DNA of 64,000 nucleotides from Rhodopirellula sp. (GTDB lineage: Bacteria > Planctomycetota > Planctomycetia > Pirellulales > Pirellulaceae): positions 93,977-157,976 of the forward strand of contig NZHC01000066.1 of the NCBI GenBank assembly GCA_002689655.1, given 5' to 3'. Shown here in pieces: positions 8,735-17,933 of this stretch. A program made the position numbers and the translations under genes. Below the pieces are notes generated by a model. That model saw only the letters and a program-made list of their open reading frames with translations. It was not told the origin of the DNA and made no database searches. Position 1 is the first letter of the stretch; every line of letters begins with the position of its first letter.

Positions 8735-11494
8735 ATGCCATCGGAAGACCCGATTCGAATCGATGCGTCGACGGTCCACCGTGCGGTACACTCAAGTTCC
8801 GGACGAGATGACCTGTCTGGACGTGGAACGCCCAGAAAAGATCAGGCTACTGAATCCTCCGATGAATCTTCACAAGCGGCTGGGAAAGCAAACGACGATG
8901 AAATTTCCGAAGCGAATACAGTGATTCGGGGATCTTCACGCGTTGAAAAATCAAAACCAGCTGCGGAAATCATCGACCGCACTCCTGCTGCGGTCACGAA
9001 AGGTCTCCTCGGAGCACAGTTGAACCATTTCCATCTGGAAGCCTTCATTGGCGGCGGTGGCATGGGAGCAGTTTTCAAAGGACACGATGAGCAGTTGGAT
9101 CGAACAGTTGCCATCAAGGTGATTCCTTTCGTTGGTGATGATCCCGATCTGCAGCGACGTTTTCGAAATGAAGCGCAAAGCGCAGCGAAGTTGGATCACC
9201 CTAGAATCGCCAGGGTTTTTGATGTGGGTAACCATGGCGATTGGCACTACATCGTTTTCGAATATATCGAAGGTACGAATATTCGTGATCTGGTCACCTG
9301 CAATGCTGTGCTACCGATTGACGATGCGGTGTTTTATACGTGTGAATTGGCAGATGCCCTCCAACACGCTGCGGACCGAGGCATCGTACACCGGGATATC
9401 AAACCTTCCAATATTTTGATCGGTCAGGACAGCAAGATCAAACTTGTTGATATGGGGTTGGCCAGGTCAGAGAATCTTGACCTCAGCGAAGACATGACTG
9501 CCAGCGGGGTCACGCTCGGCACGTTTGACTACATTTCGCCAGAGCAGGCGAAAGACCCGCGTGACGCGGACCTAAGGAGCGATATTTATTCGCTGGGTTG
9601 TACGCTTTATTTCATGTTGACGGGAAGCCCTCCCTATCCCGGAGGCACGATGTTGCAGAAACTCCTGAGCCATGGGAATGCTCCACCACCTGATGCACGT
9701 GTCTTGCGTCCTGAGGTGAGTGACCACATGGTTGCCGTGATTCGAAAGATGTTGGCCAAGAATCCCGACGACCGCTATCAGACTGGATTTGATTTAGTTG
9801 CAGACCTTCGTGAGATCGCGGTGCGTGATGGCTTATCCCGTTCTCAAGCGTTGAATCCTGTCACAACCCCTCAGCCAAACTTCGTGGGCTTGTGGTTGGA
9901 AAAACACGTTCCATGGATCGCGGCTGTCGTACTTTTGCTCGTGATCGCCGGGTGGTTGCAGTTCCAAGCGGCGACCTCACGAGATGCCGTAGTTGTTCCA
10001 CCGACGGCCATGCCGCCTGCGATTGAAAATGTAAAACCACTCACCAAGACGATTCTGCCAACGACTCGCAATCCCCGAGATTCGGGTTTGTTACCCGATT
10101 CCGACTGGAATTTAGGAACAGGAATTGGTCCCTCTGCACGGGACGAGCTCTCTTCGGCACCCGAGGAACAGGCCCAAGATGAAATCGAGCAAGATATACC
10201 GAGTTTCACACCCGTTCCGCTGCAAGGTGAATTGGCGGAACGCGATATGCGGTTGGACCCCGGTGCGTCCAGTCGTGGCAAACCAAATGCAGATGAGTTT
10301 GCAAACCAAGTTGCACCTCAAGTCATCAGGATCGTTTCGGAACCAGCTATCGACGCAGGATCAAGCGGCGTATTGAATGCTACAACACTTCGAGATGCAT
10401 TGGTGATGGCGACGGAAAACGATGTCAATGTGATCGAGATTGCACTTCCTGAAATAGTGAGTGAGCCGGTTGATTTACAGGTAGAAGACTTGTGGATCAG
10501 GTCGACCGTCAGCGGTGGAACCGTCATTCGATTTGAGGTCGGTAGTGGCATAACAAATGCTCGTGAAAGTATGCTTGATGTGGGATCGAGTGATGTGGTG
10601 ATCGAAGACATTAACTTTGTCTGGCAGGTGCCTGGTGGCAGTGTGTCTGGTGGTTCCCTGTTCAAAATCAATGAGAACACATTGCTGCGACTGACTGACT
10701 GTACTGTAACGGTCAGTAATCCGAATCTTCGCAACAGCGTTTATGCCTTTGACGTGATTGTGGATTCAAGTTTTTCCGGGGGAGTAGCGGCGGGTGAGCC
10801 CGAGGTTCAGATCGAGTTAAACAATGTTGTTGTCAGGGGGGAGATAACAATGTTGCATATGGATGAGGCGGCGAAGCTTGCATTGGATTGGGATAATGGT
10901 TTGCTGGCTGTATCAGGAACCATGATCGAAACTGGTGGAACGCAAACTGAAAACGTGGAGAGTGGTGGACGTATCAATCTGGAGTTTTGGCGAGTTACTG
11001 TGCACGCATCTGCGGGGATTTTTCGGATGAGTGCTGCAGTAAATACGCCATACCCTGCGGTGGTTGATCGCCAAGCAAGACAAAGCGTATTTATTGTTGA
11101 TCAGAACCAACCGCATTTCCAGTTTTCTGGGTTTCCAAAACGCTTCCACGGGAACGACTTACTTCGACTGCGGGGCAGTTCCAACCTGTATCAAGTCGGG
11201 CCTGAGTTCCAGGATGTCATGCTTCGGGTTGAATCTGGAGATGGTATTTCGGCGGTGACACAAATGATGGATCTTGAGGAGAGCCAGCCGGAGTGGGTCT
11301 TTGAGAAGTCGACCAGACGGTCATCAAGCGTTGTGCGAGTGCCGCGAGAATGGCCTCCCGCGGGTCAGCGTGTTCCCGCTCTCTATGAGCAAACCGATGC
11401 CTCACCCCGCGGTTTCACACGCGAGGCGTTGCCGGCTTTGCCCCTATTGAAAAATAATGAAAATGAGGGGTTGTCCAGTGGGCCAACGCTCTGA
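8735..11494 (+). CDS. Membrane Ser/Thr protein kinase with extracytoplasmic beta-helix-like domain
   Basis: From the ATG at 8735 the product has 919 residues. A polar N-terminal region of about 95 residues precedes a PknB-type kinase domain: glycine loop GGGGMGAVFKG near 105, catalytic lysine in AIKV near 127, HRDIKPSN near 219, DMG in place of DFG near 240, and SPEQA in the activation segment. One membrane segment (WIAAVVLLLVIAGW, near 393) separates this from a C-terminal half of about 500 residues. That half begins with a Pro/Thr-rich linker and continues with repeated strand-turn patterns (for example SSDVVIEDINF) resembling a right-handed beta-helix. Inferred: the outer half senses something and the inner kinase signals. 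A TTG at 8636 extends the frame, but I prefer the ATG. The kinase assignment is firm; the beta-helix reading is tentative. Confidence 0.9.
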   Translation: MPSEDPIRIDASTVHRAVHSSSGRDDLSGRGTPRKDQATESSDESSQAAGKANDDEISEANTVIRGSSRVEKSKPAAEIIDRTPAAVTKGLLGAQLNHFHLEAFIGGGGMGAVFKGHDEQLDRTVAIKVIPFVGDDPDLQRRFRNEAQSAAKLDHPRIARVFDVGNHGDWHYIVFEYIEGTNIRDLVTCNAVLPIDDAVFYTCELADALQHAADRGIVHRDIKPSNILIGQDSKIKLVDMGLARSENLDLSEDMTASGVTLGTFDYISPEQAKDPRDADLRSDIYSLGCTLYFMLTGSPPYPGGTMLQKLLSHGNAPPPDARVLRPEVSDHMVAVIRKMLAKNPDDRYQTGFDLVADLREIAVRDGLSRSQALNPVTTPQPNFVGLWLEKHVPWIAAVVLLLVIAGWLQFQAATSRDAVVVPPTAMPPAIENVKPLTKTILPTTRNPRDSGLLPDSDWNLGTGIGPSARDELSSAPEEQAQDEIEQDIPSFTPVPLQGELAERDMRLDPGASSRGKPNADEFANQVAPQVIRIVSEPAIDAGSSGVLNATTLRDALVMATENDVNVIEIALPEIVSEPVDLQVEDLWIRSTVSGGTVIRFEVGSGITNARESMLDVGSSDVVIEDINFVWQVPGGSVSGGSLFKINENTLLRLTDCTVTVSNPNLRNSVYAFDVIVDSSFSGGVAAGEPEVQIELNNVVVRGEITMLHMDEAAKLALDWDNGLLAVSGTMIETGGTQTENVESGGRINLEFWRVTVHASAGIFRMSAAVNTPYPAVVDRQARQSVFIVDQNQPHFQFSGFPKRFHGNDLLRLRGSSNLYQVGPEFQDVMLRVESGDGISAVTQMMDLEESQPEWVFEKSTRRSSSVVRVPREWPPAGQRVPALYEQTDASPRGFTREALPALPLLKNNENEGLSSGPTL

Positions 11495-11529
11495 AAGTGC
11501 TGAAATTAGCTTGAAATTGAAGTTGGGAT

Positions 11530-11558
11530 TTGACAATCGGCGGCTTCTTAGACTTAAT
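11530..11558 (+). promoter_or_regulatory. Candidate sigma-70-type promoter for the small CxxCH gene
   Basis: A perfect TTGACA (11530-11535) is followed after 17 bases by CTTAAT (11553-11558), which matches four of six positions of TATAAT. It lies about 127 bases before the ATG at 11685, leaving a long leader. A terminator follows that gene, so the pair would make a single-gene unit. Confidence 0.5.
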
Positions 11559-11684
11559 TGTAGGGACAGAAAAGTTGTTTCTGTCTCATAACGACCCACC
11601 GAACCCCGTCCCAGCAGCCTTTCCCACGTGGAAAAGAGTTGCTTCAAAAGCACGGGATCATCAGCAACCTCCGGAGAAGATTGA

Positions 11685-12077
11685 ATGAAACGATTGGCAA
11701 TTCTTTTTGCGTGCCTCATGTTGGCGACTCCTGCCATGGCGATTAGCGAATTTGGTAAGCAGTGGAAAAATGAGTTCCTCGGTGGTGAGGATGTGGACGA
11801 GGATTTCAAGCGAGCAGGACGAAAAGCCGGCTGCTATGTCTGTCACGTGAAGGGTGAAGACAAGAAGAAAGTACGTAACGAGTATGGAAATGCGGTCCAC
11901 AAGTTGCTCAAAGCCGAAGACTTCTCCAAGGAGTACGTGAAAGCTAACCCCGAAGAAGCAAAGAAGAAGATTTTGGCAGGCTTCAAAAAGGCTGGTGAAG
12001 CCAAGAGTAAGGATGGAAAGACTTTCACCGACAAGATCAAGAACAACGAACTGCCTGCTACCGACGCAGGGCTTTAG
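11685..12077 (+). CDS. Small secreted lysine-rich CxxCH protein
   Basis: The 130-residue product has a classic signal peptide ending in TPAMA (residue 19). The mature part of about 111 residues is rich in lysine and contains a single C-Y-V-C-H motif, the form used for covalent haem attachment in c-type cytochromes. No methionine is present in the predicted mature chain, so a usual Met axial ligand is absent. The only other histidine is in NAVHKLL, about 30 residues later. It could be a small bis-His or high-spin cytochrome, or the cysteines could do something else. I do not recognise a characterised family. A ribosome site (GGAG at 11671-11674) precedes the ATG. The gene has its own promoter candidate and a strong terminator, suggesting abundant independent expression. 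Confidence 0.75.
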   Translation: MKRLAILFACLMLATPAMAISEFGKQWKNEFLGGEDVDEDFKRAGRKAGCYVCHVKGEDKKKVRNEYGNAVHKLLKAEDFSKEYVKANPEEAKKKILAGFKKAGEAKSKDGKTFTDKIKNNELPATDAGL

Positions 12078-12107
12078 GAATCTGAAAACTACTTTGGTAA
12101 TGTTGCG

Positions 12108-12145
12108 AACCGCTTGTCAATCGAATCTTGGCAAGCGGTTTTTTT
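12108..12145 (+). terminator. Rho-independent terminator
   Basis: A 9-bp stem AACCGCTTG (12108-12116) / CAAGCGGTT (12132-12140) with a 15-base loop runs into a T tract (12139-12145). It lies 30 bases after the stop of the CxxCH gene and is the clearest intrinsic terminator I see in the window. Confidence 0.9.
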
Positions 12146-12208
12146 GCGCGTTGTGAGTTTCTTGCTTGCAGCGTTGAAAACTGCTTATAAATTTCTTCCT
12201 TTCATTGA

Positions 12209-12859
12209 ATGACTATGAATTCCAAATTTAAAACTGCTCTTGCTTGTTTGCTCCTGCTCGCATGTTGCCAAATCACTGTACACGGGCAAGATTCCAAAGA
12301 CGGCTTCGTGCCTTTGTTTGACGGAAAGTCACTCAACGGTTGGAAAGTTGCGGAAGAGAACCCGCAGAGCTGGAAAGTTGTTGACGGCCAGTTGGTCTGT
12401 GAAGGTCCACGTTGCCACCTTTTTTATGATGGCAAACTCGCACCCTTCAAGAACTTTCATTTTATCGCCGAGGTAAAGACCACGCCCGGCAGCAACGCGG
12501 GGATCTATTTTCATACCAAGTATCAAGCTACCGACTGGCCGCGGCAGGGATTCGAATGTCAGGTCAACGTGTCCCACAAAGATCCAAAGAAGACCAGCAG
12601 CCTTTACGCCGTTGATAACGTGGCTGACCCCGGTGTGAAAGATAATGAGTGGTATACCCAAGAGATTATCGTTCAGGGAAAGAATGTTGTTCTCAAGGTC
12701 AACGGCAAGACTATGGTCAATTACATGGAAGCAGAAGGTCAGGTACCAGCAAGTAAGCAATTCGAACGATTGCTCGGGGAAGGTACCTTTGCTCTGCAGG
12801 CTCATGACCCGGACAGCAAAGTCTTCTTCAAGAATTTGCGAGTCAAGAAACTCAATTGA
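12209..12859 (+). CDS. Secreted DUF1080 protein
   Basis: The 216-residue product has a signal peptide (hydrophobic residues about 9-22, ending near VHGQ) and a single DUF1080 domain. The domain opens with PLFDGKSLNGW and includes the GSNAGIYFHT and GFECQV segments typical of the family. DUF1080 has a concanavalin-like beta-sandwich fold; some members are described as 3-keto-disaccharide hydrolases. The domain is very common in planctomycetes in carbohydrate-related loci, but the substrate here is unknown. The start may be the ATG at 12209 or the one two codons later. It follows the terminator of the CxxCH gene, so it should have its own promoter. A second DUF1080 gene is at 58476. Confidence 0.88.
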   Translation: MTMNSKFKTALACLLLLACCQITVHGQDSKDGFVPLFDGKSLNGWKVAEENPQSWKVVDGQLVCEGPRCHLFYDGKLAPFKNFHFIAEVKTTPGSNAGIYFHTKYQATDWPRQGFECQVNVSHKDPKKTSSLYAVDNVADPGVKDNEWYTQEIIVQGKNVVLKVNGKTMVNYMEAEGQVPASKQFERLLGEGTFALQAHDPDSKVFFKNLRVKKLN

Positions 12860-13083
12860 TCAGTAGCGAATGCTTGTTTCATTGAGGCAGGGTTGCTTAC
12901 AACCTTGCCGCCAAGCTTTAAAGGTTCGACTGGATCATACTGCTTCAGTTCAGCATGCTGGGTGGGTGCCCTTGTTCCGGGGCCCTGTGATCCCGGATTA
13001 GGTACGGAGCGAACCGTTGAACGACTGCATCCGACTGAGCGTCGGCTTCTAGCATTTGCTGGAGACCAGCATCCCTCGTTGGT

Positions 13084-13620
13084 CTAGCGTCCAAGAAACG
13101 CGTTGTACAATTTTCCCATGGCTGGGTTGGCGACTTTCCGGACCCTCAGGCGGTCGCCCGGTTGCAATGCATAGTCGCTCTCGGGGCGAACGGAGCTGCA
13201 ATCATCGGACATCTGCACTTGCATGGGCATTCCATTCACCGTGCCAGAGGAGTATCGGTAAAGTGTTGCTTCCACATGTTCGAGCTTTGCCAAAACTCCG
13301 GTTTCTTCCAGCAGGTCACTGACATAGACAGATTGTCCGGCCGCGGGTAGGGGCATTGTGCGGGCCGGATTGCTATCTCCAGCGATCTCAAGAACCACAC
13401 CATTCTCGAGCTTAGCTTGTCGCACTGCGTAATAGGCTTTCTCTTGCACGCTGTGATGTAGATCCAGCGAGGAGTTCGCGCTGAGATAATCTGGATTCGC
13501 AGGTCGCTGAAATGCGGTACCAGGTAAATCGAAAGAGGTGCATCCGGTGAACGCAAAACAGGCAAAAATAGAGAAAACGGCGCCTGGCAAGGACCGTTTT
13601 TGAGTGTGATTCGGAATCAT
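13084..13620 (-). CDS. Putative lipoprotein of unknown function
   Basis: The 178-residue product has a basic N-terminus, a hydrophobic stretch and the lipobox-like FTGC, with the candidate lipidated cysteine at residue 27. The rest is soluble, with beta-rich character near the end (YALQPGDRLRVRK), which faintly resembles the PGD turn of polysaccharide-export and SLBB-type domains. That resemblance is too short to name a function. It is transcribed away from rpmB; the 279 bases between them hold both promoters. It converges with the DUF1080 gene. Confidence 0.6.
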   Translation of the reverse strand: MIPNHTQKRSLPGAVFSIFACFAFTGCTSFDLPGTAFQRPANPDYLSANSSLDLHHSVQEKAYYAVRQAKLENGVVLEIAGDSNPARTMPLPAAGQSVYVSDLLEETGVLAKLEHVEATLYRYSSGTVNGMPMQVQMSDDCSSVRPESDYALQPGDRLRVRKVANPAMGKLYNAFLGR

Positions 13621-13899
13621 TTGGGAGGAATCCGTGGAAATTTGTTGTGCTGGCGACCATGTGTTAAATTTTTCTGATTAGGCCGACTTTTCCGTCAATC
13701 GGCATATTCGTGGCGGTTCTTGAGGCTAAACACGCTCTTTTTGCCAACAAACCGATCCTGACAGCCATAGGGAAAATTAAGCTCAGATTGGCTTAGATCA
13801 CAGAAAACGGGTGATTTCATGCTTCCCGATTCTCGACGTGATCTGTATATTGCCGAGCTTCCCCTAAACAGATTTCCGAGAAAAACGACAGAGAATCCG

Positions 13900-14169
13900 A
13901 TGGCACGGCAATGTGAAGTGTGTGGCAAGAAAGTCCAAATGGGCAATCGAGTCGAGACACGCGGTAAAGCCAAATATTTAGGCGGTGTGGGTACCAAGAA
14001 AACTGGTATTACTCGGCGTAAGTTCGTCCCCAACCTGCAACGAGTCCATGTGACCCTGCCCAACGGCGAGAATAAGACGCTGCGCGTCTGCACTCAGTGC
14101 ATCCGCAGCGGTGCCGTGCGAAAGACGGTGAGGACCAAGCCGTTTGATGTTAGTGGATCAAAGAAGTAG
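13900..14169 (+). CDS. rpmB: 50S ribosomal protein L28
   Basis: The 89-residue protein has the L28 pattern: an N-terminal CEVCGKK (C5, C8), a basic core with RRKFVPNLQ, and C64-T-Q-C67. The four cysteines mark the zinc-binding form of L28. The frame is open to 13819, but the ATG at 13900 gives the canonical start MARQC. gatC follows after five bases, so the two are probably co-transcribed. Confidence 0.95.
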   Translation: MARQCEVCGKKVQMGNRVETRGKAKYLGGVGTKKTGITRRKFVPNLQRVHVTLPNGENKTLRVCTQCIRSGAVRKTVRTKPFDVSGSKK

Positions 14170-14174
14170 CTATC

Positions 14175-14483
14175 GTGTCGCTCTCCGCTATTGAAGTTCG
14201 AAAATTAGCTTTGCTTGCGAGGCTAGACTTGTCTGACGATGAGGTCGCTAATGTAGGGCCTCAGTTGGATAGCATTCTCGCTTTTGTCGAACAGCTGACG
14301 GAACTCGACACCACGGATGTCGAGCCGATGACAACAGCGTTGGATGTGGACAATCGTTGGCGAGAGGATTGTCAGTCTGATGGTCTTACCAACCAAGAGG
14401 CTTTGGTAAACGCGCCTTCGCATAGTGAGGGCTGCTTTCTTGTGCCTTCCGTTCTGGGAGTTGTGGCCTCGAAAAAAGCGTGA
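14175..14483 (+). CDS. gatC: Asp-tRNA(Asn)/Glu-tRNA(Gln) amidotransferase subunit C
   Basis: The 102-residue protein matches GatC: the N-terminal helix with EVRKLALLARLDLSDDE, then a helical hairpin (LDSILAFVEQL) and the DVEPM turn, ending in a FLVPSVLG belt segment. GatC clamps GatA and GatB in the transamidation complex that makes Gln-tRNA or Asn-tRNA. The start is GTG at 14175, five bases after the rpmB stop. gatA and gatB are not adjacent; the next gene is a transporter. Confidence 0.93.
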   Translation: MSLSAIEVRKLALLARLDLSDDEVANVGPQLDSILAFVEQLTELDTTDVEPMTTALDVDNRWREDCQSDGLTNQEALVNAPSHSEGCFLVPSVLGVVASKKA

Positions 14484-14560
14484 CCCTCGCACAGGTAAGG
14501 GTGCATCACCGAAGGCGATCTGTTCTGAACACAACCATTTAAATTTGTGGCGAGGGAACG

Positions 14561-16612
14561 ATGGAATTTGGATTTCTGAGCCTGCTACCGCCTCTGGTTG
14601 CGATCGTCTTGGCCGTTGCCACCCGTCGAGTTGTTCTGCCTTTGGCTGTTGGTGTAGCAGTTGGCGCCATTGTGTTAGCTTTCGGGCGTGTTGAGTTGGT
14701 TACCGATTTTGGCACCAATGACACAGTGAGAGTCAGGTTCGTGGCGCCATCACCTTGGGTTTCAGGAAAAAAAACCCAACTTGTTCTTTCGCAAAGGGAC
14801 TATGGGGAAACGAGGCTGCCTTCTGTCTCGGTGCCGCGGTTTTTTTTAAGTCCACAGCTTTTTATCGATAATGAGCCATGGATTGAATACCTTGAGATCA
14901 CACTGAATAGCACGGTCGGAAGTGAATCTACTGTTCAAGATCTCATCGATGCGTTTGAAAATTGCAGCCCTGAGGTACGAGCGCTGGCGTCCGTCTCTCT
15001 GGAGAAAGGCGAGCCGAGTACGGTCATTGGCTTAAGTCTGCCAAGCGAATTGGAGATTCTTGATTTTGAGCCTCAATGGACAAAAATTCCCAAGTCGGGT
15101 ATCAAATTTCCAAATTCTCCAAGTACTGATTTTTTGAATGCAGGAGTGATCTTTTTCACCACCATTTACGAGTCTATTTCTTCGAAGTCGCACATTCAGG
15201 CTCTGATATTCAGCCTGTTGTTGGGTGCCATGGTAGGCACATTGGAATCAGGCGGTGGGATGCGTGTTTTGATTCAGCGAGGTTCCAGCAAGATCAAGTC
15301 TCGGCAGGGTGCGCAGACGCTGATTGCAACCTCAGGGCTGGCCGTGTTCTTTGATGATTATGCCAACACGCTATTGCTGGGTGGCACCATGCGTTCAACA
15401 GCAGATCGTTACAGGCTTTCACGCCAAAAATTGGCATACCTTGTTGATTCAACAGCGGCACCTGTCGCGGGGCTTGCTGTCGTTAGCACGTGGGCGGCAA
15501 TTGAAATTAGCTACATGGCCGATGGGTTGGCTGTCGCAGGAATCAACGACAAGCAAGCTGCATTTGAGATGTTCATTCGGTCCATTCCTTACCGTTTTTA
15601 CCCTTGGCTTGCGTTAGTGATGGTCTACTGCATCACGATTTCCCAGCGAGATTTTGGCCCGATGTTGAAAGCCGAGCAGGCAGCGCTGACGGCGGATCCT
15701 GATGGCGACTTAGAAGAAGACGACAAGGTGGCTGAACCCTATCCTCGTTTATGGTGGGCTGCAGTTGTCCCTGTTGTGCTTTGCGTTGTGTCTGTGATGT
15801 GCGTACTCGTTTATACAGGGATCGAAGCACAGTCAGTTAGTGAGGGCGCAGCGGTTGTGGGGCAGGCTGACAACAGTTTGATCAGGCACGCAGGCCAAGT
15901 CATTGGCAACGGTGATTCGTATGTCGCTTTGATGGTGGGCGGTGCTGTGGGGTTGCTCGCTGCAGTCTGGATGCACATCGCACTGGGTGGTTGCCGTTTT
16001 ACGGAGTGCATGAGAGGAGCGTTCGGTGGCGCCCGTCAAATGGGACCCGCGCTGCTGATTCTTTGGTTTGCATGGGCTCTGTCAGCCATGACAGAGAAAA
16101 ATGCACTGGATACCGGCGGCTATCTCTCCAGTATTCTGTCTGATCGGCTCGATGTTCACCTGCTACCCACGGTTGTTTTTCTAATCGCCGGGGCAATGGC
16201 TTTTTCCACCGGTACCAGTTGGGGGACGATGGCTATTCTTACGCCACTTTCAATTGGGTTAGCTTTGCAGTTGGATGCTGCAGGTGGGCCGAACGGCGCA
16301 ATCGCATTGGCAACCTGTGGATCTGTGCTGGCGGGAGCTATTTTTGGCGACCATTGTTCCCCCATTTCTGACACCACAGTGCTGTCGAGCCGCGCAAGTG
16401 GTTGCGATCATGTTGCTCATGTTCGCACGCAAATGCCATATGCGATGGTGGTCGGTGTTGTATGCATCCTCGGTGGAACCATTCCCGCAGCATTTGGTGT
16501 TTCTCCCTGGATAAGTCTCGTCCTTGGAACAGTCGTACTGATTGCTGTCGTGCGCGGTTTCGGGAAACTGCCTCGGGAAACTGAAAATCGCATTCTCGCA
16601 GCCAAAGAGTGA
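14561..16612 (+). CDS. NhaC-family Na+/H+ antiporter with a soluble insert
   Basis: The 683-residue protein belongs to the NhaC-type antiporter family. Conserved stretches seen are GLAVFFDDYANTLLLGG, STAAPVAGLAVVSTW, GTSWGTMAILTPLS and GDHCSPISDTTVLSS. The family exchanges sodium (or other small solutes) for protons across the inner membrane. Two membrane helices occupy residues 5-42. They are followed by about 150 mostly polar, strand-rich residues (about 47-195) before the next helix and the SGGG loop (230-233). I do not know this segment from ordinary NhaC proteins, and it should lie on one face of the membrane. A second polar loop (about residues 370-395) is acidic. The gene follows gatC by 77 bases. 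The family call is firm; ion specificity is inferred. Confidence 0.88.
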   Translation: MEFGFLSLLPPLVAIVLAVATRRVVLPLAVGVAVGAIVLAFGRVELVTDFGTNDTVRVRFVAPSPWVSGKKTQLVLSQRDYGETRLPSVSVPRFFLSPQLFIDNEPWIEYLEITLNSTVGSESTVQDLIDAFENCSPEVRALASVSLEKGEPSTVIGLSLPSELEILDFEPQWTKIPKSGIKFPNSPSTDFLNAGVIFFTTIYESISSKSHIQALIFSLLLGAMVGTLESGGGMRVLIQRGSSKIKSRQGAQTLIATSGLAVFFDDYANTLLLGGTMRSTADRYRLSRQKLAYLVDSTAAPVAGLAVVSTWAAIEISYMADGLAVAGINDKQAAFEMFIRSIPYRFYPWLALVMVYCITISQRDFGPMLKAEQAALTADPDGDLEEDDKVAEPYPRLWWAAVVPVVLCVVSVMCVLVYTGIEAQSVSEGAAVVGQADNSLIRHAGQVIGNGDSYVALMVGGAVGLLAAVWMHIALGGCRFTECMRGAFGGARQMGPALLILWFAWALSAMTEKNALDTGGYLSSILSDRLDVHLLPTVVFLIAGAMAFSTGTSWGTMAILTPLSIGLALQLDAAGGPNGAIALATCGSVLAGAIFGDHCSPISDTTVLSSRASGCDHVAHVRTQMPYAMVVGVVCILGGTIPAAFGVSPWISLVLGTVVLIAVVRGFGKLPRETENRILAAKE

Positions 16613-16786
16613 CTAGGTCTTTTTGCTGACAGAGAACGTTGTTTGTCTGCTTAGGCATAAGCCACTGGTTGAAACTGCTCAGCATCGATCTTGCGTTCGG
16701 TGAGCAGAACAGTCTACGGATTGCTTTGGGACACGAAATGTTGGCTTTGGAGCGATCAGCCAAAGCCCACGAACATAGGGATGGTT

Positions 16787-17803
16787 ATGGTTTTCCAGAT
16801 GCGTATCAATTTGAGCAAGAAACGTTGGTTGGGATGCTTTGCTGCCTGCACATTCGCATTCCCTTTGACGATGCATTCCGTAGCGGCTCAACAAAATATT
16901 GTGTGGACCACGGGCAATCAGGGGCCCAGTACCACAACGCCCGTTTTTGCGAGGAGTATTCCTTCGCAACCAAAATTTGTTCCCATTGGTACGCGGAGCC
17001 TCGTTGATCAGTATCGGAGTGATCAACGGCAGCAAGCTGTGGGTGTCCACGCCGCAAAGATCGGATATCACGGGGTGTTGCGTAGTAACAGGCATTTGGT
17101 TCGGTTGCCGCAGAGCGGTTTCGCAGCGCCGCCACTGCCCACCGCAGGAGCTGCACCGATGGTATCACCTGCAAATCAGGGAATGGGATTTCCTTCCCAA
17201 ACAGTGACTCCACCATCAGGTCTTCAAGAGCCAAATGTGGGGGCACCTTTTGGACTACCGCCTGAGAGTGGCGTTCCTATGCCAATGTCCAATCCCGTCA
17301 CGTCTCCAACTGCCATGGCACCTCCAACAGGCCTCCCCCCTGCCCTGCCAATGAGTCCTGCTGCTTCCAGAAATGTCCCCGTAGTGGGCTTGCCTTCTAC
17401 TCAGGTGAATCCCCTAAATGCTGATATGCTGCCCATTGCTCGACCCCAATTGAGTGATAGTTTCGCAACCGTGGGGAATAGTTGCTGTGTGTCACCACCA
17501 AGCACTTACGTTGCAGCCATGGGCTTCGGGAATTGTGTTGGTGGGAGCTATCAGCCGGCGACGACACAGAGTTATATCGCGACAGGGCCGCAGGTCGCAA
17601 ATCCGCCTCAGGTGGCTCCTGCCGTCCCATCTGGCTTGGTTCCGGTAACACGACCGTCTGCACCGGGGGTGCCCACGAGACCATTGATTAATTTGGGGCA
17701 GAATAAGAACGCAGTCGTGGTTGGGCAGGGATTGATTGGCCAGCCAGTGGCTTATGTCCCTGGGCAGTATATCCGGAACTGGATTCGGTATGTTTCCCCT
17801 TGA
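16787..17803 (+). CDS. Secreted proline-rich protein of unknown function
   Basis: From the ATG at 16787 the product has about 338 residues. It has an export signal (WLGCFAACTFAFPL, then SVAAQQ) followed by a low-complexity region rich in Pro, Ala, Val and Gly with loosely repeated PPxGLP and PMS motifs. The C-terminus ends in QYIRNWIRYVSP. No enzymatic motif is visible; it may be a cell-surface or envelope protein. Start choice: AGGG at 16777-16780 is six bases from the ATG at 16787; the ATG at 16799 would also keep the signal peptide; the frame is open to 16691. It is followed by comB after 130 bases. Confidence 0.6.
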   Translation: MVFQMRINLSKKRWLGCFAACTFAFPLTMHSVAAQQNIVWTTGNQGPSTTTPVFARSIPSQPKFVPIGTRSLVDQYRSDQRQQAVGVHAAKIGYHGVLRSNRHLVRLPQSGFAAPPLPTAGAAPMVSPANQGMGFPSQTVTPPSGLQEPNVGAPFGLPPESGVPMPMSNPVTSPTAMAPPTGLPPALPMSPAASRNVPVVGLPSTQVNPLNADMLPIARPQLSDSFATVGNSCCVSPPSTYVAAMGFGNCVGGSYQPATTQSYIATGPQVANPPQVAPAVPSGLVPVTRPSAPGVPTRPLINLGQNKNAVVVGQGLIGQPVAYVPGQYIRNWIRYVSP

Positions 17804-17933
17804 TTCGAGCAGATAACCATAAGTTGTGAGTATTCCAGCTTGAGAATTTCATGGTCGCGGACTTCAATCGTAGTTGCGGTAGTAATGCCGCCAATAACGA
17901 TGAAGAGCCCACTATCAGGTCGTAGGCCAAAGC

